Assembly: GCA_021205635.1 (NCBI GenBank)
Contig: JAJPXC010000125.1
Coordinates: 37,779-101,778 of the forward strand
Reading direction: 5' to 3'
Source of the DNA: Bacteroidales bacterium
Lineage (GTDB): Bacteria; Bacteroidota; Bacteroidia; Bacteroidales; Muribaculaceae
Length of the DNA stretch: 64,000 nt
The position numbers were made by a program, and so were the translations under genes. Below the pieces are notes generated by a model, which did no database searches, was not told the origin of the DNA, and saw only the letters and a program-made list of their open reading frames with translations. Below, piece after piece: positions 20,901-29,864 of this stretch (its first letter is position 1; each line of letters starts with the position of its first letter).

Positions 20901-22264
20901 TTGAGGGAGGTGGTGGAGAAGGTTTCGACCAATTTAGGCTCCGTTAGGCCGTCGAAGTGCACGCGGTCGGGGTAGCGCACTACGTTCCATGTGATTTCGC
21001 CCTCTTGGGGGATGATAGTGGAGTTGCTAAGGGCGTAAACAGGGGTCCACGAAAGCGTAACCTTGCCCGAGAAACGGCTGATGGTGGCTTCAACCTCTAC
21101 CACTGCCTGGGGACGGGGATAGCCAACGTAAGCCGTAGTCTCTACCTTCGGCGACAGGCCGTAGACGTTGCTCAGCGTGAGGGTGAAGGTGTAATCATCG
21201 GATGCTGTCACCGAAATGGGGGTTTCAACGGTCGCTCCGGGGGTGGTGACACCTGTTGCGATCTCCTCGTCGTTGGCGGCGATGGTCCAGTTGACCGTTC
21301 CCGTGAGGGTCTCACCTCCGTAGCTCGACGCAGGCACCTTGAAGGTAGCGGTACCTTCATGGGAGCCAGTCTCAAAGCTTACCGCGAAATCGGTAGCGGC
21401 GGCAGGGGCTTGGTCATCGGCTTGCGGCACGGCCACTCGCAGCATGGTGATCTGGGTGTTGTAGGAGAAGTCGCCATCCCAAGTGGCTGCGCCAGTGGCG
21501 GTGTCCACCGAGTAGAGGGCCGTGTGGAAGTCGTCGGAGGTGCCAAGCGAGGCCGCCCACCAAAGGGTGCCTGTCTTGGGGTCAAAAGCCATCGACTGCA
21601 CATAGCTGCTTGGGGTAACACCCGTGGAGCCAACCAACGTCTGCTCGCCAGTGGCCTTGTCGATCATATAAAGGTCGCCCTCGGTGTCGATAGCGTAGGG
21701 AGTGCCCATCGGGGAGATGGAGAAGGCGATGTAGCGGTGGTCGCAGGTGGCAATCTTGTTGCGGGACACAAGGGTGTAATCCACGGCGCCAAACTCACGT
21801 CCCTCGCCATCGGCTGTGGCGAAAATGCCGTAGATACGTCCCGAGGCCGGATCGTAGCAGGCTCCAGCGGGCGAGAACAGCTCCATGTCGTAGAGCGGAA
21901 CCACCGACAACTGGGTCCACGGCTCGGTGGTGATGTCGTAGGTGTAGAGGTAGATGGTGGAATACCCCCACCCTGTCGTGTAATAATAGATGAAATAGAG
22001 ACGCGTGTCGGTCCAGGCGCCACCCGAACTCATGTCGCACGTAGCCAACGACGTGTTTTCGAGCGAGTAGAGGTTGATGACGTCCTCGCCGTTTTGGAAG
22101 TAATGAAGGCCATAGGCAGCAGTGGAGGTGTCCCATGTGTCGGCATGGATCACCTGTCCCCAGAATGTCACCGGGGATGTTTCCGCCGCCTCAGCCCACA
22201 GGAAGCCGCCGAGGGCCATAGCCAAAGCCCATCGGCGTCCTGAGGTAAGTAAGTTCTTAAACAT
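17963..22264 (-). CDS. Very large secreted surface protein (propeller-like N-terminus, FN3 and choice-of-anchor J repeats)
   Basis: 1433 residues with signal peptide (ALAMALGGFLWAEAAET). Residues about 30-300 have short repeated beta motifs and phrases such as AFDPKTGTLWWAASLG, suggesting a beta-propeller. Fibronectin III-like segments follow, then a cleaved-adhesin/choice-of-anchor J-like domain (FDGCLNSWTIIDANNDGMTW), a similar domain near the middle, a CARDB-like domain (GQSVNVTVTIENQGLNDVTG) and another choice-of-anchor J unit starting FESYDPWVIDSF. The C-terminal tail IYSLDGRCL...GFYIINNRKV is a variant of the shared YDLxGRxV signature. Domain content recalls Porphyromonas haemagglutinin/cleaved-adhesin proteins. 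No enzyme motif recognised. Same strand and 48 bp from the preceding gene. Confidence 0.8.
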   Translation of the reverse strand: MFKNLLTSGRRWALAMALGGFLWAEAAETSPVTFWGQVIHADTWDTSTAAYGLHYFQNGEDVINLYSLENTSLATCDMSSGGAWTDTRLYFIYYYTTGWGYSTIYLYTYDITTEPWTQLSVVPLYDMELFSPAGACYDPASGRIYGIFATADGEGREFGAVDYTLVSRNKIATCDHRYIAFSISPMGTPYAIDTEGDLYMIDKATGEQTLVGSTGVTPSSYVQSMAFDPKTGTLWWAASLGTSDDFHTALYSVDTATGAATWDGDFSYNTQITMLRVAVPQADDQAPAAATDFAVSFETGSHEGTATFKVPASSYGGETLTGTVNWTIAANDEEIATGVTTPGATVETPISVTASDDYTFTLTLSNVYGLSPKVETTAYVGYPRPQAVVEVEATISRFSGKVTLSWTPVYALSNSTIIPQEGEITWNVVRYPDRVHFDGLTEPKLVETFSTTSLKTFYYEVTQVYGDAESAATKSRVLTLGSKLDFPWNDDLSFDGCLNSWTIIDANNDGMTWTYSTDVQCPTYTNLVNDDWLLSGAMDLEEGRQYTFTMTAYNATNYFPETLEVKMGTESDPSAWTFEIIPSTELTVEEGDYQTLTGTFTAPTTDTYKVGIHCITPINGVVLHLGSVQMVAGATADSPAASTNLVGTPGEKGALTATVEFDAPTLTFGGENLASISKVEVYRDGQLVETLVDVTPGQHCSVSDEGMAQGMHTYIIYACNEHGNGDAASVKVYTGIDVPKWPSDYALQRALIDNFNGTVTLLWPLASEGVNGGYVDQSALTHSVYKIGRYSYEPWMTGLKSNQVNLTLDDYYQPNQEFIYWGISQTSSGGESTIVSSAPYLMGTPYDLPLRESFPGAALGDLYWWTYSDGNKGGFSSDGYDDDGTFVFSTTVAGGNSMLLSGKIDLSTAKRPYIVYNYKGSSKNKVNVVVNPDFHQYTDVPGTEVTPTSQWQTTAVDLTPYADSHYSLVGVRNTSSDDLSAQTMIDNIRVYDMHDCNLAAMSISSQESVHTGQSVNVTVTIENQGLNDVTGAKINFYVGDRLAATVENIDLKAFLATDITGTVVIAGIDPESTAIKAEIVYTMDEVDEDNTIFTPVQIIASSLAGAKLYGELTEDYDVQLTWQSPISSASKQVESFESYDPWVIDSFAPWTTYDGDQATTYFVYDDDGNAIVPGGNSPMAFQLWAPSCLEDVDGAGLDESVLPYNGDKCLVSFNPEYDTTNYVAIPADDWLISPELSGVAQTISFFAKSFTTTWGNETFEVLYSTTDTAISSFQVLVEEQETTGTWAEYTAALPEGAKYFAIHVTSVNNFAFMLDQITYYQGVTYPTGYRLWRDGQLLAELPTGTTSYKGSPSEIGVYTYQLTVVYPEGESAAVNSVVLDTDPAGVGSVTVDSLDYPYTIYSLDGRCLGSKLMQLPKLSPGFYIINNRKVAIQ

Positions 22265-22312
22265 AAATTGTTGAATTAAGTACTATTTTTTAACTTGATG
22301 TAAATTATCGTT

Positions 22313-25300
22313 TTAGATTTTCACCTTGCGGCCATCGCCGGTGATGTAGATGCCGGGCTTGGGAGATCCTTTCACCAAGCGACCCATAAGGTCGTAGAGA
22401 GGACCTTCCACGGGGTTGCCGTCAACGTCGGTGAGATCGACGCCAGTGGAGTTGAAAGAGAAGAGGAACACCTTCACCTCGTTGCTCTCAAATGGGGTAA
22501 GGGCCGAGGAGTTGGAGTCTTCCTCATCGTCGAGAGCCGCAGTGGCAATCGTGGAGTAGTACTCGCCCACCACCTTGTAATAAGCGTACACCGAGTAGAT
22601 ACCCTTTTCCATGAAGGCGTCGCGCTCTTCATCGGTGAGGGTTACGTATTTATAAGTGTCCGGGATGTTGCCGGTAACACCACCCCCTACCTTTTCCCAC
22701 TGGTTGGAGCCATCCAGGTGACGATAGAGACCGGAGTCGTTGGTGATCTCCACGCCATCACTCTTGTCGTAATAGATGCTCAGGTGGTGTCCGTAGGTCC
22801 ATAAGTTGCCTTCCTTACTGTTAGAGCTGGATAACAACGAGAGGGTGCAAAGCAGGGACGGATCCTCTTGCAGCACCATCCAGTCGCTGGCGTTCCATTG
22901 CTGGCCGTCGGAGTTGGCGACGTACCATACGGGACGAATCTGAAGGCCGGTGTATTTAATCACGTCATTATACTTCATGGGCAGATAGCTGTAAAAGCGC
23001 AGGCCGTCCTTCCAAGTGACGGTAGCGGAGGCGTTGGAGGTGCTTTCGGGTGTCCAGCACTCGCCCTCATTAGTGGCGTGGAGCGTACTTGTGTAGCTTT
23101 TGGCCGAGGTGTAGGACAGGGGGTAGGTATAAAACCATTCCTCGTCGTAGGTTTCGTTCCATCCATCATACGTTCCAATCACGAAATTTGTGGCGTCGTT
23201 GTTGAAATACTTGGCCACATTGCTGACGGCGTCGGAGCTGACGGTGGCCTTGGCATAATTGTCCTTGTTCTCGTCCTGGTCGATCACGTAGCTGCGGCGC
23301 ACGTTGACGTAGGATGAAGGGGCGCCCTCCACCGAGGTATATAAGCCCGATAGATTGGCTACATTGACCATGCCTCCAGTATACATTTGATACTGGTAGA
23401 TGCCCATTTGCTTGTAGTGATAGGTCTCATCCTCGGTGATGGTTTCTCCCGATTCCTCATCCACAGTGATCAACTTGCTGAGCTGGGAGATGGTAATCTC
23501 GCCCTTGGAGGTGCCGTCGCTCATCTGGATGGAGTAGACATGAGAGTCCACGGGCAGGTAGGCGAACGTCACCTGGGTATTGTCCTCGTGGTAGGTGAAT
23601 GTGTCGCCCAAGTAGGGATCTTTAACCGAATCCTTGTTCGTCAAGTAATCGCGGCACAAGTAGCCGAAGCCTGCCTTCTGGCCGGTGACCGTGGAGGAAC
23701 TAAGCGACAGCTTGCTCTGAATCAGCGACCAATAAGCGTCTCTTACCGTCTGCGAGGACTCCAGCATCACCGTGGGAGCCGACCAAGAGATGGCGTCGCC
23801 GGTATAGCTGGGTGCGTCATACGCATATTGATGCCAAGTCAACCCATTGTCGGCATCCAGCGGCGGGGCCGAGACGGTCCATATCAACGTTGGGTTGGTG
23901 GCGTTGGCGTACGACCGCTCGTATTTCAAGATTGGATAAGGAACCGGATAGGGGGCGATACCGGCAGCGGCTCCGTTAAGGTTGCCGTAACCTGCACTCT
24001 CACCCCAAGTGATAACAGGCTGAAGGCGTATCTGATGGCATATGGTCCCGTCAATGAGTTTGTCGTTGTCGTAACTGTCGAGCACCCACTTGCTGCTCAC
24101 GTTGAAAAGCTGCCAGTCGTAATTGCGCGAGGTTGAGGAATCCTCTATCCAAGCCAAGAACCATAGCTTCTGAGTGCCGTCAACGAGGTCGTTAACCACA
24201 GGGTTGCCCGAAACGCGGAACAGATCGCCGCCAAACTGCTCCCCGTCCTGGTCGGACAGTTCATAGTAGTATTGTAGAATCGTGCCCTGCGAACCTGCCT
24301 CTTTTTCCGTGTAGGTGAAGAATCGGCGGTTGAAGAAAATCATCGAGCTGGCTACCTCTGATGAGGGACGGAAAACCCCGATTTCGGGACGTGTCACCAC
24401 CGTCTGTTTCGAGCCGGCCGTGTAGTCGTTCTGGGTGTTGGCCTTACTGTCATCCTTGGAGAAGAATTCCGTCCAGAAGGGATCGCCGCTGAGGAAGCAA
24501 GAGAAATTTCTGCTGTACTCGGCTGAGGAGGAGTCGATGGTCTCGGTGTCGGTGGGCAGCAAAAGCAGCGAAGTGTTGGCAGCGGGTGTGGCCGAGGCTA
24601 AAAGGGAAGAATACTGGTAATCGGTCCAGGCGAACAACAATACCGGGTCGTCGGGGTAATGCTCTGCCTCCTCGTTGGTATTCTGGCGTATATCGGAGGG
24701 CTTACCTACGGAGTCGTCAAACGACACGCAATAGATATTGTTGTAGGGTGTCACCTCGTGGGCCACAAGATCGATGGTGGTGTAGCAAGGAGCGTTATAG
24801 CCACCTTCTTGCTCATAGTGGTTCACTGCATTAGTTTTATGACCGAGGTAGCGGAAGGTGATTCGCGACGTGTCGCCTTGGGGAATCCAAATGCCGAAAT
24901 ATTTGTCACCGGCGGTGTTGGCGATGGCGAAGATGCCGTTAAGGTCGCTATCGGGAACGCCCACCACATCTTCGTCGTCACATCGTGGGCGGCTAAAGCT
25001 TGTGGCTCCCCACGTTACAGGGTCCACAGCAAACCATGTGCCTTTTACCCAGTCAACATCGGAGTTCACTCCGCAATGCTCGTAATACTCGCTCTTATAG
25101 GTGTCGGGGAAGGTCTCCTCGCCTGTGAAATGAGTGCCGCACGTCTTGAGATGATGACACGCCACTTTATTGTCGCTGAGGTTGAACACCCACACGTATT
25201 CGTCAGCGAACAGGAACACCTCGTCGGTGCCGTCCACCGTGCCGTTATAGGGGTTGTTGGCATCGAAAGTCACGAGGTCGAAGGTGGTGGCAAAGATGTC

Positions 25301-26017
25301 GTTGCGACGACGAGCCGAGCCGGTGTTGTCGCCAGTGCCCGCTATGTTACTGGGCATTTCCGTAAGGTAGCCACACATGAAAAATTTGCTCTCAATTGGG
25401 CATAACATCAGAGGATGCTTGACGCAATCGGTGGATTGGGTGTCAACAAAGTCATTATCCCAGTCGATACGCCAAGTGAAGTCGGGAGCAGGGTTGGATG
25501 CACGGTCGTTGTTGTCGCGGCACACAAACACGTCGAAAACCACATTGTAAACGCTTTGGAATGGGATATTGGTAGGCTCGTTGTCTTCTACCTTGCGGAT
25601 AAAGCGCACCGACAGCACGGCTTGTTTGCCTTGATACTTTATCGGGTAGGTGTAGTGGTAGACAGAGCCGACGGTCGCCCAGTCCTCAGCGGGATCGGTC
25701 GAGGACGGATCGGAGGGGACAAGATAGTTGGAATCGACGTTATACTCCAGGCTCAGATCGGGTTTGCCGGTGGATTCGCGGTGCTTGCCCCACATGATAA
25801 CGTTATCGCTCGATTCCAGAATCACTGGGTCGGTACCGAGCACCGGTTGGCCCGTGGTAAGCGTGGCTGGATCAACCCCCAGCACATTATGCACATATGG
25901 TCGACGCAGGTAGTCGCCACCCCAATCCTCAGCAAGCGCCACTCCCGGGCACAACAATCCCCAAAGTGTCACATATATAAAGTTATGAATTATAATGTTA
26001 TGAATTCTCTTCTTCAT
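22313..26017 (-). CDS. Very large secreted protein of unknown function
   Basis: About 1234 residues from the Met of MKKRIHNIIIHNFIYVTL, chosen over a Met seven codons upstream (26038) because the lysine/arginine run then begins the signal peptide ending GVALAEDWGG. The rest is rich in Tyr, Trp, Asp and Thr, predicted all-beta, without a family I recognise. The first 400 residues contain many short aromatic beta strands (WGKHRESTGKPDLSLEYN, VWVFNLSDNKVACHHLK). The tail PLYDLMGRLVKGSPKPGIYI is the shared C-terminal signature. Likely exported to the surface with its two downstream neighbours, but its function cannot be named. Confidence 0.75.
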   Translation of the reverse strand: MKKRIHNIIIHNFIYVTLWGLLCPGVALAEDWGGDYLRRPYVHNVLGVDPATLTTGQPVLGTDPVILESSDNVIMWGKHRESTGKPDLSLEYNVDSNYLVPSDPSSTDPAEDWATVGSVYHYTYPIKYQGKQAVLSVRFIRKVEDNEPTNIPFQSVYNVVFDVFVCRDNNDRASNPAPDFTWRIDWDNDFVDTQSTDCVKHPLMLCPIESKFFMCGYLTEMPSNIAGTGDNTGSARRRNDIFATTFDLVTFDANNPYNGTVDGTDEVFLFADEYVWVFNLSDNKVACHHLKTCGTHFTGEETFPDTYKSEYYEHCGVNSDVDWVKGTWFAVDPVTWGATSFSRPRCDDEDVVGVPDSDLNGIFAIANTAGDKYFGIWIPQGDTSRITFRYLGHKTNAVNHYEQEGGYNAPCYTTIDLVAHEVTPYNNIYCVSFDDSVGKPSDIRQNTNEEAEHYPDDPVLLFAWTDYQYSSLLASATPAANTSLLLLPTDTETIDSSSAEYSRNFSCFLSGDPFWTEFFSKDDSKANTQNDYTAGSKQTVVTRPEIGVFRPSSEVASSMIFFNRRFFTYTEKEAGSQGTILQYYYELSDQDGEQFGGDLFRVSGNPVVNDLVDGTQKLWFLAWIEDSSTSRNYDWQLFNVSSKWVLDSYDNDKLIDGTICHQIRLQPVITWGESAGYGNLNGAAAGIAPYPVPYPILKYERSYANATNPTLIWTVSAPPLDADNGLTWHQYAYDAPSYTGDAISWSAPTVMLESSQTVRDAYWSLIQSKLSLSSSTVTGQKAGFGYLCRDYLTNKDSVKDPYLGDTFTYHEDNTQVTFAYLPVDSHVYSIQMSDGTSKGEITISQLSKLITVDEESGETITEDETYHYKQMGIYQYQMYTGGMVNVANLSGLYTSVEGAPSSYVNVRRSYVIDQDENKDNYAKATVSSDAVSNVAKYFNNDATNFVIGTYDGWNETYDEEWFYTYPLSYTSAKSYTSTLHATNEGECWTPESTSNASATVTWKDGLRFYSYLPMKYNDVIKYTGLQIRPVWYVANSDGQQWNASDWMVLQEDPSLLCTLSLLSSSNSKEGNLWTYGHHLSIYYDKSDGVEITNDSGLYRHLDGSNQWEKVGGGVTGNIPDTYKYVTLTDEERDAFMEKGIYSVYAYYKVVGEYYSTIATAALDDEEDSNSSALTPFESNEVKVFLFSFNSTGVDLTDVDGNPVEGPLYDLMGRLVKGSPKPGIYITGDGRKVKI

Positions 26018-26045
26018 ATTCTTCCAGATTACAATCATTTAATTG

Positions 26046-26087
26046 TGCACTGTGCATTATGCACTATGCACTATGCATTATGCACTG
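26046..26087. repeat. Six tandem heptamers TGCAYTR between genes
   Basis: TGCACTG, TGCATTA, TGCACTA, TGCACTA, TGCATTA, TGCACTG: 42 bp, beginning four bases past the 3' end of the lipase gene. Same unit length and copy number as the GTTTAAR array after xylB, with an unrelated sequence. Confidence 0.9.
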
Positions 26088-26091
26088 TGTC

Positions 26092-27684
26092 TTAAATTCC
26101 TCCTTGGTTGGTTTCCACAGCCCAGTTCTTCCATGATCCGTTGAGAACGGCGTTAACCAGCCCTCCCTCGTAAAGGAGGTAATAGGTAGTGCCAGTACCG
26201 ACGTGGCTTTGGGTCATGCCGGTGTAGCGGACGCCGCGGAAGTAGCCCGAACCGCTGAAAGCCGACTTGGCCGACTCATAGTTGCAGAACGGCACCACCT
26301 CGTCGCCCACGCTGTGGAAACAGATCATGGGAAGCGTGGGTGTCCAATCCTTGGTGAGGTTGTTAAGCTCGAGGGCCTTGGCTAGGGCCACGTAAGGCTT
26401 GGCCTCGGAGCGGGTCATGCTTTGGCCCGTGAAGTATTTGTAAAGCCCTGGAACTACCATCTTCTCGAAGGTGCACACGCCATCCGCGTTGGTCAGGCAG
26501 TTGTCGTGAGCCGTAGAATAGGCCTTTATACGGTCGTTGATGTCGTCGGTGGTATACGCCTTGGAAGCGATGTCGTCCAATGCCCCGGAGGCCACCAAAT
26601 CGGTGCTCATAAACGAGTCGGCTGTATACTTACCCTTGATATAGGGGTTGGCGTCCACCATTCCCTTGATAATCAGAGGAAGCACGCAAGGCATGTTCAC
26701 CTTGTTCTCTTCCACATATTTCATCATGTGGGTGAGAGGGTCATAAGGACCGTCGCCGCACACCGAGCCAAGGTAATGGTAGGTGTCGGCAAGTCCATGG
26801 GTCTCGATATATTTGTGCACGGCCATCGACACTGAGCCACCCTGGGAGTAACCAACCGAGATACTATTAAGATTCGAGCAGTCGTTGCCGGTTGCGCCCT
26901 TGCATACCGAGATTCCGGCGGCGATACCGTCGAGCACCTGGCGTGCCGTCACGCTCTGGTAGAGATAAGGATGTGCGCGGTCAACCGTCTCGCCATAGCC
27001 CTCGTAGTCGGGGATGATAACCAGCGACTGCGTGGAGTTGCGGTGGGCGTGCAGCGCCAACATACCCACGTCGGTGGCCAACGCCTTGGCGCCCGAGATG
27101 CCGTCGGCAAGCCAAGCGGGGAAATTGGACGGTGCTTCCTTGTCGGAGCAGATGGTCACATGGCAACCTATGATGATGTTTTTGGGCATAGAGTAGATAT
27201 CAACCAGACCTATCGTTAGACGCGGATAAACCACTACGCCTGAAAGCCACACGCGTTGCCCGGAGGCATCGACCGATGTATAGGTGTAGCGGGTGGCCTT
27301 GATACCAAGAAGCACCTCCTCGACTGTGTTAGCGCCATATTCGTCGGCTGCCTCCTCCTTGGCCTCAGGAATGGAGGCCAGCTGGTCATCGAGCCATTGG
27401 TTCCACAGGTCGGCGTCGTCGGCGTTGCCGCCGGTATGGGCCTCGACGAGGCGACTGAGGTATTCTTCAAGCTCTATATCCTCGGATTCGCCCGCGGTGA
27501 CCTGCACGTTGTCTATGGTGTAGGGCATGCCGGCGTCGTAGTCGCCAGCATCGGCCGCATCGGCCTTGGGGTCGAAGGTAATTTCTTCATTGTCATCCTT
27601 GTCACCCGATGAGGGGTCGTCGTCGGAGCAAGAGGCCAAGGCCACGCTCACTAAGGCTGCAAATAGTAATGTTCTGAATTTCAT
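26092..27684 (-). CDS. Surface lipoprotein, secretory-lipase-like alpha/beta hydrolase
   Basis: 530 residues. Lipoprotein signal MKFRTLLFAALVSVALASC with Cys19, followed by SDDD, the acidic export signal for surface display in Bacteroidota. After an acidic linker the alpha/beta-hydrolase fold begins near residue 125. The nucleophile elbow is GYSQGG (S280), and IIPDYEGYGET and the later VPLLxxHSVGDEVVPF-like segment (ICFHSVGDEVVPFCNYE) supply the expected Asp and loops. Relatives are annotated as secretory lipases (LIP family) or as esterases/peptidases; substrate unknown. Only 11 bp separates it from the C13-peptidase fusion upstream, so co-expression is very likely. Confidence 0.8.
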   Translation of the reverse strand: MKFRTLLFAALVSVALASCSDDDPSSGDKDDNEEITFDPKADAADAGDYDAGMPYTIDNVQVTAGESEDIELEEYLSRLVEAHTGGNADDADLWNQWLDDQLASIPEAKEEAADEYGANTVEEVLLGIKATRYTYTSVDASGQRVWLSGVVVYPRLTIGLVDIYSMPKNIIIGCHVTICSDKEAPSNFPAWLADGISGAKALATDVGMLALHAHRNSTQSLVIIPDYEGYGETVDRAHPYLYQSVTARQVLDGIAAGISVCKGATGNDCSNLNSISVGYSQGGSVSMAVHKYIETHGLADTYHYLGSVCGDGPYDPLTHMMKYVEENKVNMPCVLPLIIKGMVDANPYIKGKYTADSFMSTDLVASGALDDIASKAYTTDDINDRIKAYSTAHDNCLTNADGVCTFEKMVVPGLYKYFTGQSMTRSEAKPYVALAKALELNNLTKDWTPTLPMICFHSVGDEVVPFCNYESAKSAFSGSGYFRGVRYTGMTQSHVGTGTTYYLLYEGGLVNAVLNGSWKNWAVETNQGGI

Positions 27685-27695
27685 AAATAATTGGT

Positions 27696-29864
27696 TTATT
27701 GCGATTCATACTTTATAAATTCTCTTGGAGAGGCCAAGCACAGGTTGTCGAACAACGTGCCGTTGGACACCTGCACGTGGGAACCAAGCGTGTGGGTAAC
27801 CAGGTAGGAGTACAGGTCCTTGTAGGTACCGTCAGGCTTGGTGGAGAGGAAGGAAACAAGGTTGTTGCTGAAACGGTCGCTCAGGTAAGTGGCCATCTCC
27901 AGCGAGTAGCAATCGGCGAACGACTGCTCATATGACGCCGCGCTGCTCAACGCCAACGCCCCAGGGATTCCCTCAGCCTGCAGCAGCATATTCTGGGAGT
28001 AGCACGGCTCAAACATCATCAGCAACTTACGGAAACTCATCCCCTCTATCGCTCCTCGCAACTCCTGGGCGGTGAAGTAGTCGTCGGAGAGCCAATTGAA
28101 TGCGCTATTCTTGCTGCCGTGGCCGCTCCAGAACAGCAGCACGTTGGTCCTGGCGTCACTCTCCACCACTACCGGCAGGCGATCGCTACGGTTGCCCAGG
28201 AGGATGTCGCGGATGTCGCTCGTGGTGATTTGGGAGCTGACGTAGTCGATTTCCAAGTCGCGGTAGAGGTTGTCGCCATCCGCGCTTGCCCTCACCTCGC
28301 CCGGGTGGATGTTGCGGGCGTTGTAAGCCAGGTCATCGGCTATAATCAGGATGATATGGTCGTCGGGGAAGCCGTTGCGCTTCAGAAGCTGGTAGACGTT
28401 GAGCACGTCGGCCTGATGGCGGTAATTGCGCCAATCCTGCGAGCCTTGCACCAGCACCGCCCACTGGGATTGCAGGGGCAGATACTCGGTGGACGAGCCT
28501 TGGTCGGGGATGGTGATCTGCTGGCGCGCTTGCCAGTTCCACGAGGCGAGGGTGGCCTCAGTGCGGTTGCCGCCATCGGTGCTCATGTAGTCGATCGGCA
28601 CCAGCGTGCCGTCGTATACTGTCCAATGGACATAGGCGCTGCTGATAAGGGAGGTGTAAGCCTCGCTGTCGAAGCGTAGCACGCCACTCGCGCCTATCAT
28701 CTTGCTGCACTTTCCATTACGCAGGCTATACATCTGCCACACCATATCGCCCTCGCTCCATACGGTCGCCTCCTCAGTGCCCTCCGAGGTGATGCGGCGG
28801 AGGATCTCGTTGATGTCGGTTTCACCTGTGGCATGGTGCACCGTTGCGGCAAAACCGGCCAGCAGCATGGCGTCGTAAAGCTGGGCCTCCACGCCCGAGA
28901 GGTTTCGCCCGAAATGCTCCTCATAAGCCACTTGGAAGCCGGTGGTGGGGTCGGCATACTGCGCCACGCCCTCTATGCCCTCGGCCAAGTCGCCAAGGCC
29001 GGGAAGCGAGGCTGTCAGAGCGGCATCGGAGAACAGCAAGCGGGGGCACTTGTCGCCCAACGCCTGACGCACCTGTAGCACCGTCCTAGTTTCCTCAAGC
29101 GTCTGCGTGACGCAGATGGCACAGTCGGCGCCACTGGAGAGCGCGGCTCGCGCCCGGCTCTCCAGCTCGCCTGTGTTGGTGTATTCCTCTATAGCGGAGA
29201 TAGATAGGCCAATTTCAGTGCCCACGAAGGGGATCCAGTCCTCGAACGTCTTGCCGTAGACGTCAGTGGGCACCAGCAGACTGATGCTCCTGGCACCGGC
29301 TCCCCATGCCTTGGACAGCAGCGCCTCGCATTGACTGACGTCGGTTTCGCATAACGTCCACAGGAACGGCTTGCGGTGCACCGTGCCGGCCGTGCCCACC
29401 GAGTAGCGTCGAATCACATCCTCGCTCGACGCACCCGGTGAGATCAACGGTTTGTCGTAGCGGGCGAACGGTGTAGCCATCAACTCTACGGAGGTGCTAC
29501 GCATCGGCCCGATCACGCATAGCAGGTCGTTCCTTGCCGCCAACACGCTCGCCAGTGAGGAAAGATCCTCGGTGTCCTCGTCATACCATTCCAGCTGCAA
29601 GGCCACGGCAGTGCTGTCGCCCGTTACCATAGCCATGGACATTTGGCCGTCGAGGAGCAACTCCGTGGCCCAATTGGCCGTTTGCTCGAATCGTTCCTTG
29701 AAAGCAGCGTCCTCGCTCAACGGCATCACAATGGCCACTCGGCAGGTATCGACCTTGACACTCGAGTAATGACGCTCCACCACGTCGCCGTCCTTGCACG
29801 ACACCCCCACGCCGCCCAACAGGGCGACAATCACAAGGGGCAATATGCGTAGCAAGGTTTTCAT
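27696..29864 (-). CDS. Lipoprotein fusing a periplasmic-binding (type 1) domain to a legumain-like C13 cysteine peptidase
   Basis: 722 residues. Signal peptide with lipobox VGVSC (Cys23). Residues about 38-400 form a type 1 periplasmic-binding/receptor fold (VAIVMPLSEDAAFKERFEQ, VIGPMRSTSVELMATPF, SLLVPTDVYGKTFEDW). From about residue 464 the sequence turns into peptidase family C13: WAVLVQGSQDWRNYRHQADV and GFPDDHIILIIADDLAYN, which closely parallel legumain and GPI8. The catalytic dyad is visible: H582 in WSGHGS and C621 in FEPCYS, 39 residues apart as in the family. Predicted to sense a ligand outside the inner membrane and cleave or transpeptidate at Asn/Asp-like sites (inference from family). 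Its ATG overlaps the TGA of the upstream gene by four bases, so translation is coupled. Confidence 0.85.
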   Translation of the reverse strand: MKTLLRILPLVIVALLGGVGVSCKDGDVVERHYSSVKVDTCRVAIVMPLSEDAAFKERFEQTANWATELLLDGQMSMAMVTGDSTAVALQLEWYDEDTEDLSSLASVLAARNDLLCVIGPMRSTSVELMATPFARYDKPLISPGASSEDVIRRYSVGTAGTVHRKPFLWTLCETDVSQCEALLSKAWGAGARSISLLVPTDVYGKTFEDWIPFVGTEIGLSISAIEEYTNTGELESRARAALSSGADCAICVTQTLEETRTVLQVRQALGDKCPRLLFSDAALTASLPGLGDLAEGIEGVAQYADPTTGFQVAYEEHFGRNLSGVEAQLYDAMLLAGFAATVHHATGETDINEILRRITSEGTEEATVWSEGDMVWQMYSLRNGKCSKMIGASGVLRFDSEAYTSLISSAYVHWTVYDGTLVPIDYMSTDGGNRTEATLASWNWQARQQITIPDQGSSTEYLPLQSQWAVLVQGSQDWRNYRHQADVLNVYQLLKRNGFPDDHIILIIADDLAYNARNIHPGEVRASADGDNLYRDLEIDYVSSQITTSDIRDILLGNRSDRLPVVVESDARTNVLLFWSGHGSKNSAFNWLSDDYFTAQELRGAIEGMSFRKLLMMFEPCYSQNMLLQAEGIPGALALSSAASYEQSFADCYSLEMATYLSDRFSNNLVSFLSTKPDGTYKDLYSYLVTHTLGSHVQVSNGTLFDNLCLASPREFIKYESQ

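Noticed and set aside
20957..22243. 428-codon + strand frame, and similar long frames at 2750-3574, 4175-5038 and 13031-13798
   Set aside because: All are antisense shadows of well-supported genes, without family motifs or start signals.
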